From JBGAJN01 sp044224905 (GTDB taxonomy: Bacteria > Verrucomicrobiota > Verrucomicrobiia > Limisphaerales > JBGAJN01), in the NCBI GenBank assembly GCA_044224905.1, contig JBGAJN010000001.1:1736001-1800000 (forward strand): a stretch of 64,000 nt of DNA, read 5' to 3'. Position numbers and translations under genes: made by a program. The notes under the pieces were generated by a model that did not search any database, was not told where the DNA came from, and saw only the letters and a program-made list of their open reading frames with translations. Within the stretch, counting starts at the first letter, position 1. Each line of letters opens with the position of its first letter. Of this stretch, positions 34,861-42,277 are shown in pieces.

Positions 34861-35478
34861 GTGCGTTTGAAATTGAAACGATCTTTATTCTGGCTGGGGG
34901 GTGTCAGTTTTTTGGCTGTCGCCGCCTTGGGCTGCGGCGTCGTCTTTGCGCAACGACTCCTGCTGGTCGAGGCGCTTCCGCAACCAGCCGATGCCATCGT
35001 CGTTCTCGGGGGTGGGCTGGCGGATCGGCCGAATCTGGCGGCGTCTCTCTTCAAGTGCGGCGTGGCTCCGTTGATCATCGTGACGGGTGCCGGGGATTGT
35101 TTGGAGAACAAACAGTTTTTGATGCGGCTCGGCATTCCGGAAACGGCGGTCACCCTGGATTGTGATGCGCGTAACACCAATGAAAATGCCCAGAATGCCA
35201 TTCGCCTGCTCCGGGCTCAGCGGGCGCAACGGGTCGTAATTGTCACCACCTGGTACCACGCGCGACGGGCTCTGGCCACGTTTCAATTTTACGGGCCGGA
35301 TTTGCGGTTCATTCCGGTGTCGACCTATGCGCACTTGGTGGATCGTTCCCGCCCCACTTGGTATGGCGCCTCATTTGCGTTCCGTGAATATCTGAAGTTG
35401 GGTTGGTACTTCGTTCGCTACGGTATTGCCCCGACCGTCTCCGGCGTGACCCCGGATCCTTACGCCTTGTCGTCATGA
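34861..35478 (+). CDS. DUF218 (YdcF-like) membrane-anchored protein
   Basis: 205 aa from GTG 34861; an in-frame TTG at 34798 overlapping the DUF5989 stop would add 21 residues that look unnatural before the signal anchor. LKLKRSLFWLGGVSFLAVAALGCGVVF is the anchor. PADAIVVLGGGLADRPNLAASL, DARNTNENAQNAIRLL and VTTWYHARRALATFQFY are DUF218 blocks. It follows the carbamoyltransferase-SxtJ-DUF5989 genes and precedes another DUF218 gene. Confidence 0.85.
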   Translation: MRLKLKRSLFWLGGVSFLAVAALGCGVVFAQRLLLVEALPQPADAIVVLGGGLADRPNLAASLFKCGVAPLIIVTGAGDCLENKQFLMRLGIPETAVTLDCDARNTNENAQNAIRLLRAQRAQRVVIVTTWYHARRALATFQFYGPDLRFIPVSTYAHLVDRSRPTWYGASFAFREYLKLGWYFVRYGIAPTVSGVTPDPYALSS

Positions 35479-35567
35479 CCGGTTGCTTAGTCATGTTGGC
35501 CTTTCGCTGGCGCGTTTCTGGCCGCGGTGCCGTGCTCGGAGAGGTTGGTAGCACCACGGATTGATCG

Positions 35568-36155
35568 ATGCTCAATCCCTTTCGCATGATCGTAAAGCTG
35601 CTGCGCTGGAGTTTGTATTCCGTGTTGGCTGCGGCGTTGCTGGCCCTCGCCGCCTTGGTCTTTGCGCCGCAAATCCTCTGTGTCGAAACGTCCCGTCAGG
35701 AGGCCGATGTCATCATCGTGTTGAGCGGGGAGACGCCTCATCGGGCGGGTCGGTGTGCTGAGATTTATGCGCAGGGATTCGCGCGGTACGTCATCATCAG
35801 CGGGGATGGTGATGGCGAATTGATTCGTCGGCGTTTGCTTCAAGCCCGCGTTCCCAAGTCGAACATCATTTTGGAAGGCGAGTCGCAGAACACGTGGGAG
35901 AACGCGGTGATGACTTCGGCGTTGCTCAAGAAGATGCATGTTCGGCGCGCCTTCGTGCTGACCTCTTGGTTTCATACTCGCCGGGCGGTGGCCACGTTTC
36001 GCCGGGTGGCCCCGGATGTGGAATTCTATCCGGTCTCCGCTCCGTTTACGTGGGATGCTTGGGATCATCCCGTTCGTGACAAAGCCCGGGCGTTGTTCCG
36101 TGAGTATGCCAAGTGCGGATGGTATCTCGTGCGCCACGGTGTTTGGTTGGCTTGA
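35568..36155 (+). CDS. DUF218 (YdcF-like) membrane-anchored protein (tandem copy)
   Basis: 195 aa. An anchor (LLRWSLYSVLAAALLALAALVF) is followed by EADVIIVLSGETPHRAGRCAEIY, GESQNTWENAVMTSALL and VLTSWFHTRRAVATFRRV. It is a paralogue of the preceding gene (89-bp gap); the two share the same layout, suggesting tandem duplication with divergence. The DUF218 motif reads LSGE rather than LGGG, which may affect binding. Confidence 0.87.
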   Translation: MLNPFRMIVKLLRWSLYSVLAAALLALAALVFAPQILCVETSRQEADVIIVLSGETPHRAGRCAEIYAQGFARYVIISGDGDGELIRRRLLQARVPKSNIILEGESQNTWENAVMTSALLKKMHVRRAFVLTSWFHTRRAVATFRRVAPDVEFYPVSAPFTWDAWDHPVRDKARALFREYAKCGWYLVRHGVWLA

Positions 36156-36188
36156 GTTTCGTCGTTGCGGTGATCGTAGTAACTAATC

Positions 36189-37430
36189 TTGAGTGCTGCG
36201 CCTAAATCGGTCCTGTTCATCAATCGTGTCTATCCGCCTGCCGCGGGAGCCACGGGCGAATTGCTGGCGGAATTGGCCCCCAAGCTGGTGGCCGCCGGTT
36301 GGCGTGTGACGGTGGTGGCGGCGCGTCCTCCGGGAATCGCCGGCGCGGTGACGGAGTCCGACGGCGTGCGTGTCGAATGGGTCGGTGGACTTTCTTTCTC
36401 TCGCCGATCCCACTGGCGCCGCGCGCTGAGCTACTTGACGTTATACCCGGCGCTGGTCTGGCGGGCGTGGCGGTCTTCGCGGGCCGATGTGGTCGTGACC
36501 ATGACCGATCCTCCCATGCAGGTCGTGCTGGGGCCCGTGGTGAAATGGTTCAAGCGTTGCGCCCTCGTTCATTGGGCGCAGGACGTTTATCCCGAAGTCG
36601 CGGGGCAACTCGGAGTGATCAAATCCGACGGAGTATTCTTTCGGGTTCTTCGTGGATTGGGAACCATGGCGCTCCGGCGCTACGATCAGACCATTGTCGT
36701 TGGCAGTTGCATGAAACGGCGCCTCTTGGAGCGGCGCTTGCGGGGTGAAACGATTCACATCGTTCCCAATTGGGCAAACACGGTCGAAACCCGGCCAATC
36801 CCCCGGGCGGAGAATCGCTTTCGACAAGCGCACCAACTTCACGATCGGTTCGTGGTGATGTATTCCGGCAACTTGGGGCTCGCTCATCCTTTCGAGGCGA
36901 TCCTTGAGGCGGCGGGTATTTTGCAACAGCGCGCGCCGCACGTGACGTTCGCAATTGTGGGTGATGGCCCGCGCTTGGAATGGATCCGGCAGCAGGTATC
37001 CACGCGCCAACTGACCAACGTCCTATTGCTGCCGCCCCAGCCGCGTGCGCAGCTAGCCCAGAGCCTCAGCGCGGCCGACATTCATCTCGCGAGCATGCGG
37101 GACGAGCTGTGTGGCCTCGTTGTGCCGAGCAAGGTCTATGGGATTCTCGCGGCGGCCCGGCCCGCGATCTTTCTGGGCCCGCGGGAAAGTGAGGCGGCGC
37201 AGCTCATTCTTCGCAACCAATGCGGAAGCGTGTTGCCCTCGGCCACCGGGCCGGCCGTGGCGGAGTGCGTGCTGAAGTGGGTGGGAAATCCGGACGAGAT
37301 GACTGCAGCGGGTCAGCGAGGCCGCGTCGCGGCCGAGCGCGGCGGTCTGTTGGCTGTTGTGGGTGAATTCGATCGGTTGTTGGCGGGCGTCGTGGCGGCG
37401 CAAAATCGAAACGCGACCGGCGTTAGCTAA
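36189..37430 (+). CDS. Family 4 glycosyltransferase (WbuB/WcaI-like)
   Basis: 413 aa, TTG start. VLFINRVYPPAAGATGELLAELAPKLVAAGWRVTVVAA and LVHWAQDVYPEVAGQLGV are the WbuB/WcaI-type blocks. The donor domain has VVMYSGNLGLAHPFEAILEAAGILQQR and AIVGDGPRLEWIRQQV. Near the end, LVVPSKVYGILAAARPAIFLGPRESEAA replaces the usual E-x7-E pattern, which is normal for this subfamily. Probably adds an early sugar such as fucosamine or fucose; the identity is uncertain. Confidence 0.9.
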   Translation: MSAAPKSVLFINRVYPPAAGATGELLAELAPKLVAAGWRVTVVAARPPGIAGAVTESDGVRVEWVGGLSFSRRSHWRRALSYLTLYPALVWRAWRSSRADVVVTMTDPPMQVVLGPVVKWFKRCALVHWAQDVYPEVAGQLGVIKSDGVFFRVLRGLGTMALRRYDQTIVVGSCMKRRLLERRLRGETIHIVPNWANTVETRPIPRAENRFRQAHQLHDRFVVMYSGNLGLAHPFEAILEAAGILQQRAPHVTFAIVGDGPRLEWIRQQVSTRQLTNVLLLPPQPRAQLAQSLSAADIHLASMRDELCGLVVPSKVYGILAAARPAIFLGPRESEAAQLILRNQCGSVLPSATGPAVAECVLKWVGNPDEMTAAGQRGRVAAERGGLLAVVGEFDRLLAGVVAAQNRNATGVS

Positions 37431-37485
37431 TTGTCTGGTATTCGTTTGAACGCTTCGATTTCATGGTGCGCAACGTTCCTTTGCG

Positions 37486-38988
37486 ATGAGTCGGTTTGAT
37501 ATTTTAATATTTGGAATTCTCGGCTTCGTGGTGTGCTGGGCGATTATTCCGTTGATGATCCGTCGGACCATCTGGTTGGGTGGTCTGCAGGCGGAACGCC
37601 AGTTTCATCAGACTCACACGAATCCGGTTCCCCGGTTCGGCGGACTGGCGATTGCGGTCGCTTTCTTCCTGGTGTCGGCCCTTGCGTTGGTTCGACTGCG
37701 CACGATGGGTGAAGGTCAGGGCGAGCGGGTGACCATTTTGCTCGGCGGCCTCGCCATGTTTGTCGTGGGTTTCTGTGATGACCTGCGGCCGATGTCGGCT
37801 AAGCTGAAACTGCTGTTGCAGGTCCTCGTCGCCGGGGCGGTGTGGTACGATGGCATCGGCATCGACAAGTTTCAAAACCCGTTCACCAAGACGATCTATG
37901 ACCTGCACGGATTTGGTGCGTTGATCACAATTTTTTGGCTCGTTGCGGTGACGAATCTGATCAACTTGGTCGACGGCATTGATGGGCTCGCGGGGGGCAT
38001 TGGATTCATGCTGATGTGCTTGCTGGCCTACGTCGGGTGGCAGGCGGGGAGCCCCTTTCAAGTGATTCTCGCGGTGGGCATGTCCGGCGCTTTGCTCGGC
38101 TTTTTGTTTTTTAATTTTCCTCCCGCGCGGATTTATATGGGGGACGGTGGCGCCTATCTGGTGGGTTTTCTCATCGGGATATTGGCAATCTCCAGTTCCC
38201 ATAAGGGCACGGTGATTCTGGCCTTGGTCGCGCCGATGTTCGCCTTGGCCGTGCCGATTGTAGATGTCGGTTTGGCAATTCTTCGCCGCGGTATGAAGGG
38301 GTTGCCCATCTTCCGGCCCGACAAAAAGCATATCCATCACAAGATCTCGCAGTTCGGATTCTCGCCGACTCGCACGGTGCTGATTCTTTACGGTCTGACG
38401 CTGATGTTTCTCCTCATGGGGCTGTCGATTTACTGGTCCGAAGGACAGTTGTTGCCCGTCTTCATTGCGGTGGGTTTCATCATTCTTGTCATTGGCGTGC
38501 GCTCCATCGGCTGGATGAAGGACTGGCTGACGTTGCGGCATATGATTGGAACGTCGGTGTCGATTCGGCGCGCGGCCCGTGGCGCGTTGACTTCGGCGCA
38601 GTGGATCGAAATGCGCGCTGAGAACGTTGCGACAATTGAGGAGCTTTGGAAGGACTACGAGTTCTTCCTTTCGCGGATGGGATTCTTTCAAGTGAAGCTG
38701 TGCGCCGACGGGCGCGACCATCTCTGGCAAAGCGCATCATTGCCGCCCGATCAGGTCGATCTCATGGATCGGCATCAGTTGGGTGATGGCCCGTCCACTT
38801 GTTTGGAGTTCTCGGGTTCCAGCAAGGTTACGCCGCCCAAGATCTTCTTCCTCCTGACTGAGCTCGCGTCCGAAGGCTGGGTCAAGGCTACGGCGCGCTG
38901 GCGCGAGCTGCATTCGGAGTCGGCAGCTGGCGCGGATGCTGCCACCAAACCTGCCTTGCCTGGGAAATCCGCCGACAGTGTGTCGTGA
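37486..38988 (+). CDS. WecA/TagO-type undecaprenyl-phosphate sugar-1-phosphate transferase with C-terminal extension
   Basis: 500 aa. Polyprenyl-phosphate HexNAc-1-P transferase that would start repeat-unit synthesis on undecaprenyl phosphate. Core motifs: FCDDLRP (about 97-102, Mg2+ binding), NLINLVDGIDGLAGG (about 157-171), FNFPPARIYMGDGGAYLVGF (about 209-228), PIFRPDKKHIHH (about 274-285). Ten or so membrane helices end near residue 347. The remaining about 150 residues are soluble and unlike the usual family end (WecA is about 365 aa); I recognise no domain there. Situated just before the ligase-like gene. Confidence 0.88.
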   Translation: MSRFDILIFGILGFVVCWAIIPLMIRRTIWLGGLQAERQFHQTHTNPVPRFGGLAIAVAFFLVSALALVRLRTMGEGQGERVTILLGGLAMFVVGFCDDLRPMSAKLKLLLQVLVAGAVWYDGIGIDKFQNPFTKTIYDLHGFGALITIFWLVAVTNLINLVDGIDGLAGGIGFMLMCLLAYVGWQAGSPFQVILAVGMSGALLGFLFFNFPPARIYMGDGGAYLVGFLIGILAISSSHKGTVILALVAPMFALAVPIVDVGLAILRRGMKGLPIFRPDKKHIHHKISQFGFSPTRTVLILYGLTLMFLLMGLSIYWSEGQLLPVFIAVGFIILVIGVRSIGWMKDWLTLRHMIGTSVSIRRAARGALTSAQWIEMRAENVATIEELWKDYEFFLSRMGFFQVKLCADGRDHLWQSASLPPDQVDLMDRHQLGDGPSTCLEFSGSSKVTPPKIFFLLTELASEGWVKATARWRELHSESAAGADAATKPALPGKSADSVS

Positions 38989-39061
38989 AAACCTTCCTTT
39001 GGCTGGGTATGATGTTTCCGTGGAGCCGCCCGGTTCGCGTTGGAATCCCTGAGGAATCCTG

Positions 39062-41410
39062 ATGCCGATCATTCTTGATCTCTTGGTGGTGGCCATCACC
39101 GTCTTCGCGCCGGCTGCGGGCGCCACGAACCTGCTGTGGGCCAAGGCGGTGCTGCTCCTGGCTGGTGGTGTCGTGATTTTTCTCTCCCCGCCGCAGCGTT
39201 CGCTCACTCGCTGGCAGACGTTCCCATTTGTCGGTCTTGCGGTGGTCGGCGCGTTTGCGTTTCTCCCGGCGGATTGGGGGACTGCGTTTCCTTGGCGTCA
39301 GGCCTTTACGGCCCAATTTCAAATCGAACTCCCGCAGACGGTGTCTTCACAACCGTGGTTGAGCTTGGAGGGTTATCTGTTGTTCGTGGGCGGCTTGATC
39401 TGGTTCTACTATCTGCTGGTTCGCAACTGGCACCTCCCGCGCCGCGCCATATTGGAAATTTACGCGGGCGCCATACTTTTGCTTACCGTTGTCGCGCTGG
39501 TTCTCTTCCTGCGCGCGGCGACGCATCCAAACGACTTGATGGCGTATCGGCGATTCGGCTTCTTCCCCAATCGAAATCAAATGGGGAACCTGCTGGCCTT
39601 GGGCGGAATCGTCATGCTCGCGTTATCATTCGAAAGCTTCGCGAACAACCGTTCAATCGGGTTCCTGTGGCTGCTGGGTTTCTGTCTGCCTTCCGCCGGC
39701 TTGATGCTGGCTGGTTCGCGGGCCGGGATTCTCCTGCTCGTCAGCGGTTCGGTCGTGTGGCTGTTTTGGTCTGCCCGATTATTGAAGCGATCCTCTTGGA
39801 TCCGAATCGGCATTGCGGGCTTGTTCTTCTTTTTCGCTGTCTTCTTTGCCGCGGGCGGTCGGACGCTGGGACGCTTTCTGCCCGACGGAACGGACGCTGA
39901 TGCAGGTAAGACAAGCTTCCGTTGGCGTATTCAAGGCGACGCATTGGGAATGGCCAAGGAAGCTTCATGGCATGGCGTTGGGCTCAATAATTTCGCCGCT
40001 GTGTTTGCCCGCTATCGCCACGCCTCGGTCAACGCTGACCGCGCGTTGCATCCCGAAAGTGACCTGCTGTGGGCTTGGAACGAACTCGGCTTTATCGCGC
40101 CGGTGTTGATGGTGTTGATGGTGGGGCTGTTGCTCGCCCGGTGTTGGCCTTTCGATCGTGGCTCGGAGCGGGTGTTGCGCACCGCGTGTTTCGTGTGCGT
40201 TTCCTTGTTTCTGATGCACGGATTGGTTGACGTTTCCGGCCATCGAATTGGAACCGTCTGGCCGGCGATGCTACTATTCGCCCTGGCACTGCACACGGAC
40301 TGGGGCGCGGCTCGATCCTTGTTCACCTCGGTTTTATTCCGCGTGCTGGCTGTGCTGTTGGTAGCGGTCGGCGGACTGTGGCTGGCGTCGGCATCGAGCC
40401 TCGTCTCACTTCCGACCTCCGCCGAACTGAATCGCTTGAAGGCGGCGGCGGATGCGGCCATCGATGCGAAGAAATATTCCGAGGCAATCACACTCGCGAC
40501 GGATGCTTTGCGCATTGCGCCTCTGGACTGGGAGATTTACTACAGCCGCGGTCGTGCCCGAGCGTTCAGCCAGGCGGCGACGCTGCCCGCTGCCGGCGAC
40601 TTTGCCGTCGCGCGCTACTTGGAACCTAGTTCGAAAGTTGCCTTTGGAGAGGGCGTCGTGTGGCTGAGCCGTGAGCCGGACTTGCTGCAAACAAACAGGT
40701 GGTTTGGACGCGAACCGCAATTGGCGTTGGCGGCGTGGAAGGAAGCGCTGGAACGCGCCTCGGTGCCGTCTCATCAAATTTACGGACAGATGTTGTACGC
40801 CGCGCGCAGTGCCCCCGAAATGTTGGAAGGACTTCGCGCGCTCGCCGGCCGTGATTTGCGGCGCCAGTATCTGTTTTTGGAGTACGCCTACGAGGAGGAA
40901 TTCGCCAGCACACTCAAGGAGATGCTCGCTGCCGATCCGGAGTTGAAATCGCTGACCGATGACGAGCGCAGGCGGGTGATCTTGCTTTGGTCCCAACGCG
41001 GCGATCGCGTCCTGTTGGAAAATATGCTTTGGCGCCACACGAGTTGGCAGAAGGTGGGCTGGCTGGTCCTCGCCGACCTGATGGCCTTGCGACAGGAATT
41101 TAACCGGGCTTGCGAACTCGCCCGGCGATACGCTCCAACACCGACTCTTCCGGCGCCGCCCGAGGAAAAATCATTGGCGCGGGCACGATTGGATTACGAA
41201 GCCCACTCGCGCGATGTGTATGCGAGTTTGGTCTATTTCCAGATGCTCGTGAAGAATGGCGAAAGCGCAGACGCCATCGAAGTGTTGAAGAAGTTGACCT
41301 CGCTGCCGGATTCGCCGAAGGAGTATTTCGCTCTGGAGGCCGAGCTTTGGTACAAGCTTGGTGATTTTGAAAAAGCCTGGCGTGCGTGGCGACGTTCCGT
41401 GTCGGGATAG
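39062..41410 (+). CDS. O-antigen-ligase/Wzy-like membrane protein with TPR-like C-terminus
   Basis: 782 aa. About the first 430 residues are a polytopic membrane domain; HPNDLMAYRRFGFFPNRNQMGNLLALGG, ASWHGVGLNNFAAVFARYRHAS and WNELGFIAPVLMVLMVGLLLARCW are typical of the O-antigen ligase (Wzy_C/WaaL) family. Residues about 455-782 are helical and repeat-like (AKKYSEAITLATDALRIAPLDWEIYYSRGRARAFSQAATLP), resembling TPRs. Such fusions are common in Gram-negative EPS loci. It may polymerise or ligate the polymer. A clear terminator follows. Confidence 0.85.
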   Translation: MPIILDLLVVAITVFAPAAGATNLLWAKAVLLLAGGVVIFLSPPQRSLTRWQTFPFVGLAVVGAFAFLPADWGTAFPWRQAFTAQFQIELPQTVSSQPWLSLEGYLLFVGGLIWFYYLLVRNWHLPRRAILEIYAGAILLLTVVALVLFLRAATHPNDLMAYRRFGFFPNRNQMGNLLALGGIVMLALSFESFANNRSIGFLWLLGFCLPSAGLMLAGSRAGILLLVSGSVVWLFWSARLLKRSSWIRIGIAGLFFFFAVFFAAGGRTLGRFLPDGTDADAGKTSFRWRIQGDALGMAKEASWHGVGLNNFAAVFARYRHASVNADRALHPESDLLWAWNELGFIAPVLMVLMVGLLLARCWPFDRGSERVLRTACFVCVSLFLMHGLVDVSGHRIGTVWPAMLLFALALHTDWGAARSLFTSVLFRVLAVLLVAVGGLWLASASSLVSLPTSAELNRLKAAADAAIDAKKYSEAITLATDALRIAPLDWEIYYSRGRARAFSQAATLPAAGDFAVARYLEPSSKVAFGEGVVWLSREPDLLQTNRWFGREPQLALAAWKEALERASVPSHQIYGQMLYAARSAPEMLEGLRALAGRDLRRQYLFLEYAYEEEFASTLKEMLAADPELKSLTDDERRRVILLWSQRGDRVLLENMLWRHTSWQKVGWLVLADLMALRQEFNRACELARRYAPTPTLPAPPEEKSLARARLDYEAHSRDVYASLVYFQMLVKNGESADAIEVLKKLTSLPDSPKEYFALEAELWYKLGDFEKAWRAWRRSVSG

Positions 41411-41452
41411 TTGCTTGCGCGACGCGTAAAGAAGCTTAATTCGTCCCCAGTG

Positions 41453-41487
41453 AACTCCGCAGGAAAACCTGCGGAGTTTTTATTTTT
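41453..41487 (+). terminator. Rho-independent terminator of the polysaccharide locus
   Basis: Perfect 11-bp stem (aactccgcagg / cctgcggagtt) with an aaaa loop, followed by a T-rich run (tttattttttg). It ends the + transcript after the ligase-like gene; the T-run overlaps the 3' end of the convergent peptidase gene. Confidence 0.9.
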
Positions 41488-42139
41488 TGTCGGATTGGGA
41501 TGCGGATTGGCGGTTCCCGGATTTTTTCACCCAACTGAGCCTTGCCGCAGTTTGGCGTGCGCGGGCGATTTCCTCCGCGTTCAGGGCCGTGCCCGTCGTG
41601 CCGGATGCCATCAGATTGGTCATGTCTTGCCGATGGGGAAGGCCGAGTGCGTGGCCAAGTTCGTGCGACGTTACTCGGGGAAGCGGTTCGTCGATGCCGC
41701 CGGGGACAGTTTTCAGCGAGGCGGTGTCCTTCACAAACACCACGCCGCCGGCCCAGTAACCGTTCGGTTGCATTCGCTTCACGTAGTAAATGTTGAACGC
41801 GTTGGTTGCGCGGGTGGCTCGGGGTATGATGGTCAGCAACGCGCGGTCGCGTGGGTCTTCATCCGGCAATTTAACCTCGTTGGCGGCTTCTTTTTTCAGT
41901 GACTCGAGTTCGAAGCGAATGTTCGCTTGCGACCAAACGCGATTCACTTTGCCGAGGATTCGGGTCACGTCTTTCTCAGTCAACGTCGTGTGGATCTTGG
42001 GTTCGTTCGTCGATTGAAGAAGGTGAATTCGTACCGGCACTACGAACTCGGGGACGGTGGGCGAAGCTGCATTCAGTGTGAAAGCCAGCACTTGAGACAG
42101 CAGGGGAATGAACCAACGCCAAGCTCGGTGGGATTGCAT
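41480..42139 (-). CDS. Secreted metzincin-type zinc metallopeptidase
   Basis: 219 aa. An N-terminal signal peptide (RWFIPLLSQVLAFTLNAASP) is followed by a small catalytic domain with HELGHALGLPH (HExxHxxGxxH, three zinc ligands and the catalytic Glu) and a downstream MAS (NLMASG, candidate Met-turn). A region before it contains NAFNIYYVKRMQPNGYWAGGVVFV. This is an M10/M12/archaemetzincin-like architecture with no other domain. Faces the ligase-like gene convergently; function in the envelope unknown. Confidence 0.85.
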   Translation of the reverse strand: MQSHRAWRWFIPLLSQVLAFTLNAASPTVPEFVVPVRIHLLQSTNEPKIHTTLTEKDVTRILGKVNRVWSQANIRFELESLKKEAANEVKLPDEDPRDRALLTIIPRATRATNAFNIYYVKRMQPNGYWAGGVVFVKDTASLKTVPGGIDEPLPRVTSHELGHALGLPHRQDMTNLMASGTTGTALNAEEIARARQTAARLSWVKKSGNRQSASQSDKK

Positions 42140-42230
42140 GCGGGAAAAATACGTAGCGAGTGCGGCGTGCGCGAGATGATTTGTTGGCAGGTCTGGTGAC
42201 GAACTGATCTAAACGTAATTGCTAAATAAG

Positions 42231-42264
42231 AAAGCCGCCCGGCGTAATGCCGGGCGGCTTTTTG
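42231..42264 (-). terminator. Bidirectional rho-independent terminator after rng
   Basis: Stem aaagccgcccggc / gccgggcggcttt with loop gtaat, 14 bp downstream of the rng stop on the minus strand, where it is followed by tttctta. It also carries a T-run on the plus strand, so it can act in both directions. Confidence 0.88.
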
Positions 42265-42277
42265 ATTACCTAGTCGA

